This document shows positions 55,185 through 63,550 of a stretch of 64,000 bases of DNA, piece by piece; position 1 is the stretch's first letter; each line of letters opens with the position of its first letter. The notes below the pieces were generated by a model. That model was not told the origin of the DNA. It was given only the letters and a program-made list of their open reading frames with translations, and did no database searches. The DNA is from Frigidibacter albus. Lineage in GTDB: Bacteria > Pseudomonadota > Alphaproteobacteria > Rhodobacterales > Rhodobacteraceae. Location: contig NZ_JAAAUC010000014.1 in NCBI RefSeq assembly GCF_009908165.1, forward strand, positions 1-64,000, in the 5' to 3' direction. The translations under genes were made by a program, and so were the position numbers.

Positions 55185-55778
55185 ATGAAAACGCTCCGCA
55201 TCCTCCTTGCCCCCGCCCTCTGGCTCGCGCTGGCCCTGCCATCCTTGGCGGCGCCGGTGTCCCTGGCCGAGATTTCCCGCTATCTCAACAGCATCACCAG
55301 CGCGTCGACGGAGTTCACCCAGCAGAACGCCGATGGCTCCAGCTCTGCCGGGCGGCTGCTGATCCATCGGCCGGGGCGGATGCGGTTCGAATATGCCGGC
55401 GATGACACGCTGGTGCTGGCCAGCGGCGGGCAGGTGGCGATCTTCGACGCGAAGTCGAACCTGCCGCCCGAGCAGTATCCGCTGAGCCGCACGCCGCTGA
55501 ACCTGATCCTGGCGCGCAATGTCGATCTGACCCGCGCGCAGATGGTGGTGGGGCATGGCGAAACGCAAGGCATGACCACGGTCACCGCGCAGGACCCCGA
55601 GCATCCCGAGATCGGCACGATAACCCTCTACTTCTCACCCGCGCCGCTGCAGCTGCGGCAATGGGTGGTGACCGATGAAACCGGCGGGCAGACGCTGGTG
55701 CGCCTTGGCGCGCTGCAGCCGGGCGAGTTCCCGCCCTCGACCTTCTCGATCGACAGCGAGATGGGCCGGCGCGACTGA
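55185..55778 (+). CDS. lolA: Outer-membrane lipoprotein carrier protein LolA
   Basis: 197-residue periplasmic chaperone that ferries lipoproteins from LolCDE to the outer membrane. Signal peptide MKTLRILLAPALWLALALPSLAA (cleavage near 23), then the LolA half-barrel: FTQQNADGSSSAGRLLIHRPGRMRFEYAGDDTLVLASGGQVAIFDAKSNLPPEQYPLSRTPLNLILA. The Arg in LIHRPGRMRFEY is the conserved hinge Arg of the family. In Alphaproteobacteria lolA follows ftsK almost invariably, and does here with 121 bases between, which contain a short tandem repeat. Convergent with a transglycosylase gene leaving only 2 bases. Confidence 0.95.
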   Translation: MKTLRILLAPALWLALALPSLAAPVSLAEISRYLNSITSASTEFTQQNADGSSSAGRLLIHRPGRMRFEYAGDDTLVLASGGQVAIFDAKSNLPPEQYPLSRTPLNLILARNVDLTRAQMVVGHGETQGMTTVTAQDPEHPEIGTITLYFSPAPLQLRQWVVTDETGGQTLVRLGALQPGEFPPSTFSIDSEMGRRD

Positions 55779-55780
55779 CC

Positions 55781-56356
55781 TTACCGGCAGGCGCGCAGCT
55801 GGGTGTCGTAGGTCACGGCCCGCTGCCCGACCTCGGCCGCCACGTTCAACAGCCAGCCCTTCTGCCGGTGGCTGCCGCTGGCATAGCCCGACCGCCCCTC
55901 ATGATAGGCAAGATACTGGTTCTGCGCGTCCCATTTCGGGATGCCCAGACCCTCGGCCGACTTGTGCATGTACCAGCCCATGAAATCGGTGGCGTCGGCG
56001 ATCCGGTTGCGCTGCGCGCGGCGGTTGCCGGTATCGCTTTGATACTCTTCCCAGGTGCCGTCGAGGGCCTGGCTGTAGCCATAGGCCGAGGATTGCCGTC
56101 CCATCGGGATCACGCCCAAGGCATAGCGGAACGGGGTTCGCGCATCGCCTATGAAGCTGGATTCCTGATAGATCGTCGCCATCTGCACGGCGACGGGTAC
56201 GCCCCAGCGGCGTTCGGTTTGCTGCATGGCGCGCAGATACTCGGGACGTTGGCTGACGATGGCACAGGCATCATCCAGATTGCGCGGGGCGGAATAGTTT
56301 CCCCCTCCGCACGACGCGACCAACACGAAGACCGACACGCGAAGAAGTCTGCTCAT
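55781..56356 (-). CDS. SLT-type lytic transglycosylase lipoprotein
   Basis: 191 residues: signal ending in a lipobox VASC (about residue 16) and one SLT-like domain. The catalytic Glu is expected in VAVQMATIYQESSFIGDARTP (about residue 66), with the family's YGYSQALDGTWEEYQ and an ALAYHEGRSGYASG-type motif near the C-terminus. Predicted to cut glycan strands from the inner leaflet of the outer membrane. It lacks additional binding domains, unlike the MltB-type enzyme at 10.6 kb. It stops two bases from the lolA stop codon, and diverges from hspQ. Confidence 0.9.
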   Translation of the reverse strand: MSRLLRVSVFVLVASCGGGNYSAPRNLDDACAIVSQRPEYLRAMQQTERRWGVPVAVQMATIYQESSFIGDARTPFRYALGVIPMGRQSSAYGYSQALDGTWEEYQSDTGNRRAQRNRIADATDFMGWYMHKSAEGLGIPKWDAQNQYLAYHEGRSGYASGSHRQKGWLLNVAAEVGQRAVTYDTQLRACR

Positions 56357-56573
56357 TTGCCCCTCGCATTCTTGTTTTGTCGTGATTTTACGGGAAAACG
56401 CCGCGCAGGGAAATCACAAAGCTGCGGAGCGCCGCTTGCGCGAAACTCCGCCGCATTCCGGCCGGCATGCGCCGCGGGGCGACAGACTGTTTCCCCACAG
56501 CCGCAGCGGAATCCGGCCGGGGGAGTGGACATTCCCCGGCTGGGCGGAGTATGGGGAGCATCGGGGGCTTGGT

Positions 56574-56900
56574 ATGTTTAAGACTCAGGCGAAGTATCAT
56601 CTCGGGCAGATCCTGCGCCACCGGAAGCATCCGTTCCGGGGGGTGGTCTTTGACGTGGACGCCATGTTCTCGAATACCGAGGACTGGTATGACGCGATCC
56701 CCGAGGAAAGCCGCCCCTCGCGCGACCAGCCATTCTATCACCTTCTGGCCGAGAACGACCAAAGCTATTACGTGGCTTATGTGTCGGAACAGAATCTGGT
56801 GCCCGATGACACGGGTGAGCCGGTGGACCATCCCGACCTGCCGGACCTCTTCGGCGATTTCGAGGATGGCCGCTACCCGCTGCACTTCCAGCTGAACTAG
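56574..56900 (+). CDS. hspQ: Heat-shock protein HspQ
   Basis: 108 residues of the YccV/HspQ family: AKYHLGQILRHRKHPFRGVVFDVDAMFSNTEDWYDAIP and HLLAENDQSYYVAYVSEQNLVPDDTGEPVDHPDL are the hallmark blocks. In Enterobacteria HspQ stimulates Lon and affects DnaA turnover. Starts at the ATG at 56574; GGGGGCTTGGT upstream is a modest ribosome site. No convincing heat-shock promoter is visible in the gap. Its TAG overlaps the TAG of the convergent ggt gene as a shared CTAG. It is monocistronic. Confidence 0.94.
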   Translation: MFKTQAKYHLGQILRHRKHPFRGVVFDVDAMFSNTEDWYDAIPEESRPSRDQPFYHLLAENDQSYYVAYVSEQNLVPDDTGEPVDHPDLPDLFGDFEDGRYPLHFQLN

Positions 56901-58477
56901 TAGCCGAGCGCGCATCCGTCCTTGCGCGGGTCCGACGCGCCGGTCAGCAGCCCGCTGTCCGGGTCGATCAGGATCGCCTGCGCGCCGCCAAGCGGTTCCT
57001 CGGGGATCAGCAGGCGGTGGCCCATCGCCTCCAGGTCGGCCCGCACTTCCGGCGCATAGCCGCGCTCGATCTTCAGCAGGCCGGCATCGGGGAAGCAGCG
57101 GGGCGCGTCGATCGCCTCTTGCGGGTCCATCCCGTAGACCAGCTGGTTGGTGACGAAGCGCACATGGCCCGAGGGCTGGAACTGCCCGCCCATCACCCCG
57201 AACGGCATGATCACCCTTCCATCCCGTTTCAGCATCCCGGGGATGATGGTGTGCATCGGCCGCTTGCCCCCGCCCGCCTCGTTCGGGTGGCCCGGCTGCA
57301 GCGTGAAGCCGGCGCCGCGGTTCTGGAAGATCAGGCCGAACTTGCTGGAAGCAATGCCGGCGCCGAAGCCCCAGAACACCGAATAGATCAGCGACACCGC
57401 CATGCGGTCGCGGTCCACCACGGTGACATAGACGGTGTCGCGGTGGACGGCCTCGGTGATCGGCGCAGCGGCGGGCAGGGCGCGCGCCGGATCGACCAGC
57501 GCCGCCAGCTTCGCGGCGGTTTCGGGCGCGAGCATATGGGCCAGGCGCGACGTGTGGTTCGGGTCGGCGATGAAGCGGTTGCGGGCGTCATAGGCGAGCT
57601 TGGCCACCTCTGCCTCGATATGCGCGCGGGGGGCGCCCATCGGGTCGAGGCCGTCCATGTCGAAATGCTTCAGCATGTTCAGCATCAGGATAGCGGTCGC
57701 GCCTTGCCCGTTCGGCGGATGCTCCACCAGCTCATGTCCGCGGAACGCGCCCGACACCGGCTCGGTATAGGCGCAGGCGGTGGTGGCGAAATCCTCGGCG
57801 GTATGCACGCCGCCAAGCGCCTGCAGCGAGGCGACCAGATCCTCGGCCACCTCGCCCTCATAGAAGCCCGCGCGGCCCTCGCGGGCAATGCGGCGCAGCA
57901 CTTCGGCCTGCCCGGGGGCGCGGAATATCTGCCCCGGCTTCGGAGCCTGCCTGTCCAGCAGGTAGAAATCCCGCGCGGCACCGCTGAGCCAATCCACATC
58001 CCCGGCCCAGTCAAGGGCGGTGCGCGGGCCGACGGGGATGCCCTCTTCGGCATAGCGGATGCCGGGGGCCAGCACGTCCGCCAGCGCCATCCGGCCCCAA
58101 TCGGCGTTCAGCCGGCAGAAGGCATCGACGGCGCCGGGGATCGTCACCGGCAATATACCCGCGGTCGGCACCGTGGCATGGCCCGCCGCACGGATCGCCT
58201 CGGCCGACAGCGCGGCGGGCGCGCGGCCCGACCCGTTCAGCGCCACGATGCGGTCTTCCCCCGCCGGTTTCAGCAACACAAAACAATCGCCCGCCAGCCC
58301 GGTCATCTGCGGCTCGGCGACGTTCAGCACCATGGCCGCGGCCAGCGCGGCATCGGCGGCATTGCCGCCGCGTTCCAGAATGTCGATTGCGGTTTTCGCG
58401 GCCAGCGGGTGCGAGGTCGCGCACATGCCGTTCATCGCGTAGACGGGCGAGCGCCCGGGTTTGTGGAAATCGCGCAT
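56897..58477 (-). CDS. Gamma-glutamyltransferase family protein
   Basis: 526-residue Ntn-hydrolase of the GGT family (YwrD-like group), made as a proenzyme that cleaves itself before a Thr. N-terminal CATSHPLAAKTAIDILERGGNAADAALAAAMVLNVAEPQMTGLAGD is the large-subunit opening; the cleavage and nucleophile region appears as HRDTVYVTVVDRDRMAVSLIYS (Thr after Asp), then FGLIFQNRGAGFTL and GGKRPMHTIIPGML in the small subunit. There is no signal peptide, so it is probably cytosolic, unlike E. coli Ggt. The substrate may be glutathione or other gamma-glutamyl/cephalosporin-like amides. GGAGGG precedes the ATG. Convergent with hspQ through a shared CTAG. Confidence 0.91.
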   Translation of the reverse strand: MRDFHKPGRSPVYAMNGMCATSHPLAAKTAIDILERGGNAADAALAAAMVLNVAEPQMTGLAGDCFVLLKPAGEDRIVALNGSGRAPAALSAEAIRAAGHATVPTAGILPVTIPGAVDAFCRLNADWGRMALADVLAPGIRYAEEGIPVGPRTALDWAGDVDWLSGAARDFYLLDRQAPKPGQIFRAPGQAEVLRRIAREGRAGFYEGEVAEDLVASLQALGGVHTAEDFATTACAYTEPVSGAFRGHELVEHPPNGQGATAILMLNMLKHFDMDGLDPMGAPRAHIEAEVAKLAYDARNRFIADPNHTSRLAHMLAPETAAKLAALVDPARALPAAAPITEAVHRDTVYVTVVDRDRMAVSLIYSVFWGFGAGIASSKFGLIFQNRGAGFTLQPGHPNEAGGGKRPMHTIIPGMLKRDGRVIMPFGVMGGQFQPSGHVRFVTNQLVYGMDPQEAIDAPRCFPDAGLLKIERGYAPEVRADLEAMGHRLLIPEEPLGGAQAILIDPDSGLLTGASDPRKDGCALGY

Positions 58478-58750
58478 CCTGTCCCTCCGGCTTGCCGGCC
58501 AGCCTAGGCCGGGGATGGGGGGAAGGAAAGTCCTCGGCGCCGCGAACTGGGTGGGGGCTGTTGACCGCAGCGCCGAGGGAAGCCTTGTGCAGCTACGAGG
58601 CTATGGATGGCGCCAGATTTCGGCAGGTCTTGGGAGTGATTGCGGAATCTTTGCGGCATCGTTTCTGATTGATTGCCAATGCCCGCCAGTGCGCGGCGTT
58701 GATTGCAGCCTTCGGGGGAAAGTGCCGCAGTCTCGCCACCGCGGCGGCGG

Positions 58751-59239
58751 TCAGTCCAGCGCCATGCGAAAGCGCAGGATGTTGCTGCCGCGATGGCGCC
58801 GATAGTGCAGGTCCTGCGCAAGGTCGCGCACCATGCGCCAGCCAAAGCCGCCCTCTGGCAGATCTTCAATGGCAAGGCCGGGCGGCATGCGCGCCGGATC
58901 GGGCAACACGCCGCCCGGCATCGCGCGGCCCTGATCGCTGACACGGCACAGCAGCGCGCCGGGGCCGGAGGCGATGGCCAGATCGATTCGCCCCCCCTCG
59001 CCCCGATAGGCGTGTTTGACGATGTTGTTGAGGATCTCGGCCAGGACGATCTCGAGGCTGCCCGCCGCAGACGTGGACAGCTCCGCCGCCAGCCGGGTCT
59101 GCATCACCCGCAGCACATGGCGAACCGAGAGGGGATCCGCCTCCAACACAAGATTGAGATCGGCATCGGGGCCGGGCAGGGGCGGATGCCGGGCCGCCGC
59201 CCTGCGCTGCGGCCCGCCCGCGGCCGGATCAGCCGCCAT
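58751..59239 (-). CDS. RsbW-like serine kinase / anti-sigma factor ATPase
   Basis: 162 residues of the HATPase_c_2 family: N box LEIVLAEILNNIVKHAYRG, G1-like VSDQGRAMPGG, and GFGWRMVRDLAQDLHY before the end. In Gram-positive bacteria such kinases bind a sigma factor or phosphorylate an STAS partner. The gene starts 11 bases inside the STAS gene upstream, so the two are coupled and are surely partners. No sigma-factor or PP2C phosphatase gene lies next to them. The N-terminal 25 residues are Pro/Ala-rich and may be partly mis-started. The 273-base gap after it, towards ggt, holds nothing I recognise. Confidence 0.85.
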   Translation of the reverse strand: MAADPAAGGPQRRAAARHPPLPGPDADLNLVLEADPLSVRHVLRVMQTRLAAELSTSAAGSLEIVLAEILNNIVKHAYRGEGGRIDLAIASGPGALLCRVSDQGRAMPGGVLPDPARMPPGLAIEDLPEGGFGWRMVRDLAQDLHYRRHRGSNILRFRMALD

Positions 59240-59579
59240 GCCGGACTGCCGCAGCCTCTGCCGCGGCTTCCGGCGCCGGATGGATGGTGAACACGCTGTC
59301 CATCCGCGTCAGCCGGAACACCTTGGCGACATTCGGCGTCAGCCCCGCAAGCTCCAGCCGCCGGGCGGGGGCGAGCGCCTTCATCACCGCCACGATGGCG
59401 CCAAGCCCCGAACTGTCGACGAAGGTGACGCGCGACAGGTCCAGCACCACCCGGTCGGACGGTTGCAGCGCAATCTCGCGCATCTTGTCCTTGAAGCGGA
59501 TCGCCACGGCAGCGTCGATCCGGTCCTCGCCGACCTGCACATGCAGCGCGCCTGCCCGCGCCTCTGCGTATAGGTTCAT
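59229..59579 (-). CDS. STAS-domain anti-anti-sigma factor (RsbV-like)
   Basis: 116 residues of a single STAS domain: LHVQVGEDRIDAAVAIRFKDKMREIALQPSDRVVLDLSRVTFVDSSGLGAIVAVMKAL. The conserved phosphorylatable Ser is in VDSSGLGA, so regulation by the neighbouring kinase is expected. The start at MNLYAEARAG (59579) has GGAGAG 6 bases before; an in-frame ATG 15 bases upstream provides part of that same sequence. It overlaps the RsbW-like gene by 11 bases. Divergent from the thiolase gene. Confidence 0.88.
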   Translation of the reverse strand: MNLYAEARAGALHVQVGEDRIDAAVAIRFKDKMREIALQPSDRVVLDLSRVTFVDSSGLGAIVAVMKALAPARRLELAGLTPNVAKVFRLTRMDSVFTIHPAPEAAAEAAAVRHGG

Positions 59580-59663
59580 GCCTGCTCTCCCCATGGCTTT
59601 GCGGCTTGCAGGCTAGACGCCAATCCTTACCATCGCGTAGCAAGCCGGGAGCGGAGGACTGAC

Positions 59664-60842
59664 ATGCAAGATGTGGTGATCGTCGGGGCGGCGCGCACGC
59701 CGATGGGCGGGTTTCAGGGCGTGTTCGCCGGGGTGGAGGCGGCGACGCTTGGCGGCGCGGCGATTGCGGCGGCGCTGAAGGATGCGGCGGCGGACGCAGG
59801 CCTGGTGGAAGAGCTGCTGATGGGCTGCGTGCTGCCCGCGGGCCAAGGGCAGGCCCCGGCGCGGCAGGCAGGGTTCCGGGCCGGGCTGCCCGAGGACGTG
59901 CCGGCGACAACGCTGAACAAGATGTGCGGATCGGGCATGAAGGCGGCGATGATCGCCTGCGACCAGATCGCGCTTGGCCATACCGCAGTGATGGTCGCGG
60001 GCGGCATGGAGAGCATGACGAATGCCCCCTACCTGCTGCCCAAGATGCGCGGCGGCGCCCGACTGGGGCATGGGCAGGTGATCGACCACATGTTCCTCGA
60101 CGGGCTCGAGGATGCCTATGACAAGGGCAGGCTCATGGGCACCTTCGCCGAGGATTGCGCCACCGCCTTCCAGTTCACCCGCGCGGCGCAGGATGAGTAT
60201 GCGACCGCCTCGCTGACCCGGGCGCTGGCGGCGCAGGGCTCCGGCGCCTTCATCAATGAAATTGCGCCGGTGACGATGACCACCCGCAGCGGCGAGATGA
60301 CGATCACCGCCGACGAGCAGCCCGCCGCGGCGCGGCCCGAAAAGATCCCGACGCTGAAGCCCGCCTTCCGCAAGGACGGCACGGTGACGGCGGCAAACTC
60401 CTCCTCCATCTCCGACGGCGCGGCGGCGCTGGTGCTGGCATCCGGCGCAGCGGCGGCAGAGCATGGGCTGCGGGTGCGGGCGCGCATCCTCGGCCATGCC
60501 AGCCATGCGCAGGCCCCTGCCGATTTCCCCACAGCCCCGGTGCCGGCCGCGCGCAAGCTGCTGGAGCGGCTGGGGTGGGCCGTCGACGATGTGGACCTGT
60601 GGGAGGTGAACGAGGCCTTTGCCGTGGTGCCGATGGCCTTCATGGCCGAAATGGGCGTGGCGCATGACCGGGTGAACGTCAACGGCGGCGCCTGCGCGCT
60701 TGGCCATCCCATTGGCGCCTCCGGCGCGCGGATCATGGTCACGCTGCTCAACGCGCTGGAAACCCGGGGGCTCAAGCGCGGCATCGCCGCCATCTGCATC
60801 GGCGGCGGCGAGGGCACGGCGATTGCGCTGGAGCTGCCATGA
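59664..60842 (+). CDS. Acetyl-CoA acetyltransferase (thiolase)
   Basis: 392-residue type II thiolase that condenses or cleaves acetoacetyl-CoA. Catalytic Cys88 in TTLNKMCGSGMKA, His in WEVNEAFAVVP, the GGACALGHPIGASGARIMV block and the second Cys in AAICIGGGEGTAIALE. Length and sequence fit the biosynthetic/acetoacetyl-type group (PhaA/AtoB-like). No phaB or beta-oxidation genes lie in the window. AGGAGGACTGAC-type site before the ATG. Its TGA overlaps the next ATG, so it is coupled to the free-methionine-sulfoxide reductase gene. Confidence 0.94.
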   Translation: MQDVVIVGAARTPMGGFQGVFAGVEAATLGGAAIAAALKDAAADAGLVEELLMGCVLPAGQGQAPARQAGFRAGLPEDVPATTLNKMCGSGMKAAMIACDQIALGHTAVMVAGGMESMTNAPYLLPKMRGGARLGHGQVIDHMFLDGLEDAYDKGRLMGTFAEDCATAFQFTRAAQDEYATASLTRALAAQGSGAFINEIAPVTMTTRSGEMTITADEQPAAARPEKIPTLKPAFRKDGTVTAANSSSISDGAAALVLASGAAAAEHGLRVRARILGHASHAQAPADFPTAPVPAARKLLERLGWAVDDVDLWEVNEAFAVVPMAFMAEMGVAHDRVNVNGGACALGHPIGASGARIMVTLLNALETRGLKRGIAAICIGGGEGTAIALELP

Positions 60843-61300
60843 GCGCGATGGACTACCCCGCCCTTGCTGGGACACTGCGCGCGCTCTGCCATGGCGAGAC
60901 CGATACCGTCGCGCTGATGGCGACCGTTGCCTGCGAGATCCACTCGGCACATCCGCAGTCGGACTGGACCGGCTTCTACCGCGTGACCGCGCCCGGGCTG
61001 CTGAAGATCGGTCCCTATCAGGGTGGGCATGGCTGCCTGGTGATCCCGTTTGACCGCGGCGTCTGCGGCGCAGCGGCGCGAACGGGGCAGGCGCAGATCG
61101 TGCCGGATGTGGAGGCGTTCCCAGGCCATATCGCCTGCGCCGCCTCGACCCGGTCGGAACTGGTGCTGCCGGTCTGGAACGGGGCGGGCGCGCTTCTGGG
61201 CGTGCTCGACCTCGACAGCAACACGCCTGCGGCCTTTGACGAGGCCGATGCCAAGGCGCTGGCGGCGATCCTCGCCGAGACTTTCGCGGGCGCGCACTGA
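60839..61300 (+). CDS. msrC: GAF-domain free methionine-(R)-sulfoxide reductase
   Basis: 153 residues forming one GAF domain. The three family cysteines sit at Cys66 (GGHGC), Cys76 (GVCGAAARTG) and Cys100 (GHIACAAST), spacing 10 and 24, identical to Cys84/94/118 of E. coli fRMsr. QIVPDVEAFPGHIACAASTRSELVLPV is the diagnostic block. It reduces free methionine R-sulfoxide with thioredoxin. Complements MsrPQ, which handles protein-bound sulfoxide at the other end of the window. ATGA overlap with the thiolase gene. No transmembrane segment. Confidence 0.93.
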   Translation: MSAMDYPALAGTLRALCHGETDTVALMATVACEIHSAHPQSDWTGFYRVTAPGLLKIGPYQGGHGCLVIPFDRGVCGAAARTGQAQIVPDVEAFPGHIACAASTRSELVLPVWNGAGALLGVLDLDSNTPAAFDEADAKALAAILAETFAGAH

Positions 61301-61365
61301 TTGCGGGCCGGTTGCCGCCGCCGGGGCGCCGTGCCGGCTTGCGGCCAGATGTCAGGAGGGCAGCG

Positions 61366-62154
61366 ATGGGTCAACGTATGGGTATCGGCGGGTCGTGCCT
61401 CTGCGGCTCGGTCGGGTTTGCCCTGCGCGGGCCGCTGCGCGATGTGGTGATCTGCCATTGCCACTGGTGCCGCAAATCCTCGGGCCATGCCTTCGCCAGC
61501 GGCGCGGTGGCCGATCAGGGGCTGGACCTCTACCGCCCCGGCGCGCTGGCCTGGTATCGGTCGTCGCCCGGGGTGCGGCGGGGGTTCTGTGCCGATTGCG
61601 GGTCGTCACTGTTCTGGCTGGGGGGCGAGGGGCAGGTGCGATTTGCGCCGGGCGCGCTGGATGACCCGGCTCCGTTGCGGGTGCAGGGCCAGATCTTCGA
61701 GGACAGTGCCGGGGACTACTACACCCCGTCGGGGCGGGCGCCCCGTGTGGGTGCTGCCCCGGCGCGGCTGGATTGCAGTTGCCTGTGCGGCGAGACCGGG
61801 TTTTCGGTGCCCGGCCCGGCAGGCGAGATCACCGCTTGCCATTGCACCGGCTGCCGCAAGTCCTCGGGCCACTACGGTGCGAGTTTTGCCGTGGAGGCCG
61901 TGCACTGGCACGGGCGCGCCACGGTGGCGGAGTTCGCCCCGGACCGCGCCGGGCACCAGGGCGCCACCCGCGGGTTCTGCCGGGTCTGCGGGTCGAGCCT
62001 CTATCACCGCGATCCTGACGGTCGTTCGCATGTCGAAGCCGGCGCGGTGGATGGCCCGACCGGGGGGCGTTTGACACAGCATCTATGTGTTGCGCAGAAG
62101 GGCCTCTACTACGAGTTGACGGACGGTTTGCCTCAGACAGGGGGCTGCGCATGA
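61366..62154 (+). CDS. Protein with two tandem GFA/CENP-V zinc domains
   Basis: 262 residues made of two copies of the glutathione-dependent formaldehyde-activating (GFA) fold. Each carries the zinc-binding pattern C-x-C ... CHC-x-x-C ... CxxCGSS: first copy GSCLCGSVGF, CHCHWCRKSSGH, FCADCGSSLF (about 8-90); second CSCLCGETGF, CHCTGCRKSSGH, FCRVCGSSLY (about 137-225). Single-domain members are usual. True activity is uncertain, as most of the family are not formaldehyde enzymes. I start at the ATG at 61366, with GGAGGG 5 bases upstream. It overlaps the LysE-type gene by 4 bases and may be in an operon with it. Confidence 0.87.
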   Translation: MGQRMGIGGSCLCGSVGFALRGPLRDVVICHCHWCRKSSGHAFASGAVADQGLDLYRPGALAWYRSSPGVRRGFCADCGSSLFWLGGEGQVRFAPGALDDPAPLRVQGQIFEDSAGDYYTPSGRAPRVGAAPARLDCSCLCGETGFSVPGPAGEITACHCTGCRKSSGHYGASFAVEAVHWHGRATVAEFAPDRAGHQGATRGFCRVCGSSLYHRDPDGRSHVEAGAVDGPTGGRLTQHLCVAQKGLYYELTDGLPQTGGCA

Positions 62155-62777
62155 TCTGGAACGTGCTGCAAGCCTTCCCCGCCGAGAGTCTTCTGGCCTT
62201 CACCCTGGGCGGCTTGGTGCTCAATCTGGCGCCAGGGCCGGATGTCTTGTTTGCGACGGCAAGCGGGCTGCAAGGCGGGCCGCGGGCGGGGGTGATGGCG
62301 GGGCTGGGGGTCGGGTTCGGCGGGCTGTGGCATGTGACGCTGGCGGTGCTGGGGTTGTCGGCGCTGATCGCGGCGCATCCGGGGGCGCTGGACGCGATCC
62401 GCTGGGTGGGGGCGGCCTACCTGCTGTGGCTGGCGTGGAAAAGCTGGCATTCGGGGCCGATGGCAGAGCCGGGGCGCGGCGCGGCGAACCCGTGGCGTGC
62501 CGTGGCAAAAGGCTTTCTGACCAATGCCTTGAACCCCAAGCCGATCCTGTTCGTGCTGGCCTTCCTGCCGCAATTCACCGACCCCGCCTATGGCCCGGTC
62601 TGGCAGCAGGTGGCGATTCTGGGCGCGATCTTCACGGTGACCGGGACGCTCGTGACCATGGGATATGGCGCCCTGGCGGGGGTGGCGGGGCGGTCGCTGT
62701 CGCGCAAGATGGGCGCGATGAACAAGATCGCGGCACTGGTGTTCGGCGGGCTGGCGCTGCGGCTGGTGGCCGACTGA
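62151..62777 (+). CDS. LysE/RhtB family exporter
   Basis: 208-residue inner-membrane protein with six hydrophobic helices. LLAFTLGGLVLNLAPGPDVLFATASGLQGGPRAGVMAGLGVGFGGLWH contains the conserved PGP motif of the family, and GFLTNALNPKPILFVLAFLPQF is the central signature. Exports amino acids or related small molecules; the substrate is not predictable. The ATG at 62151 overlaps the GFA gene stop (ATGA) and gives the standard N-terminus; a longer frame exists but starts inside the GFA gene. Confidence 0.92.
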   Translation: MIWNVLQAFPAESLLAFTLGGLVLNLAPGPDVLFATASGLQGGPRAGVMAGLGVGFGGLWHVTLAVLGLSALIAAHPGALDAIRWVGAAYLLWLAWKSWHSGPMAEPGRGAANPWRAVAKGFLTNALNPKPILFVLAFLPQFTDPAYGPVWQQVAILGAIFTVTGTLVTMGYGALAGVAGRSLSRKMGAMNKIAALVFGGLALRLVAD

Positions 62778-62896
62778 GCCCGCCAATCCGCGATGCAGAA
62801 ACCATATGTATTCCATGCGGTTTTCATGCGCATGATTTTGCACATCTGCCCGAACAGGCTTGACGCCGCCGCAGCCACGGGCGCATGGGGCGGCGC

Positions 62897-63550
62897 ATGA
62901 GTGATTTCGTCTATTCCCCCCCCGAGACCCCGCTGCGGATCGTCCACCGCGACGCCGATGTGCTGGTGCTGGACAAGCCCGCGGGGCTGCTGTCGGTCCC
63001 GGGGCGCGGCGAGGCGCTTGCCGACAGCCTTCAGACCCGCGTGCTGGCGGCCTTCCCCGAAGCGCTGCTGGTGCATCGGCTGGATCTGGACACCTCGGGC
63101 GTGATGGTCTTCGCGCTGAGCGCGGCAGCGCAGAAATCGCTGGGTCAGCAATTCGAGGGGCGACAGACACGCAAGGTGTATCTGGCCCGGCTTTGGGGGC
63201 ATCTGACGCCGGAAAAGGGCCGGGTCGATCTGCCGCTGATCGTCGACTGGCCGAACCGCCCGCGCCAGCATGTGAACCATGAGACGGGCAAGCCTGCCGT
63301 CACCGACTGGCGGGTGATCCGGCTGGCGGCGGATGGCACCACGCGGGTGCGGCTGTTCCCGCAGACCGGGCGCACCCACCAGCTGCGGGTGCATATGATG
63401 GCTCTGGGGCATCCGATCCTGGGCGACCAGCTTTATGCCGAGGGGCCGGGGCGGGAGTTCGACCGGCTGATGCTGCACGCGGATTCGCTGCGGTTCCGGC
63501 ATCCGCAGACCGGGGTGATGCAGACCTATTCGGCGAGCTGTCCGTTCTGA
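62897..63550 (+). CDS. RluA-family pseudouridine synthase
   Basis: 217-residue RNA pseudouridine synthase. Core motifs: LRIVHRDADVLVLDKPAGLLSVPGRG, catalytic Asp in LLVHRLDLDTSGVMVF, KVYLARLWG, and FPQTGRTHQLRVHMMALGHPILGDQLYAEGPGREF. There is no S4 domain, as in the short RluA type that modifies 23S rRNA and tRNA position 32. ATG at 62885 or 62897 is possible; I prefer 62897 (MSDFVYSPPE), the length being almost unchanged. It stands alone, 119 bases after the LysE-type gene. Confidence 0.92.
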   Translation: MSDFVYSPPETPLRIVHRDADVLVLDKPAGLLSVPGRGEALADSLQTRVLAAFPEALLVHRLDLDTSGVMVFALSAAAQKSLGQQFEGRQTRKVYLARLWGHLTPEKGRVDLPLIVDWPNRPRQHVNHETGKPAVTDWRVIRLAADGTTRVRLFPQTGRTHQLRVHMMALGHPILGDQLYAEGPGREFDRLMLHADSLRFRHPQTGVMQTYSASCPF

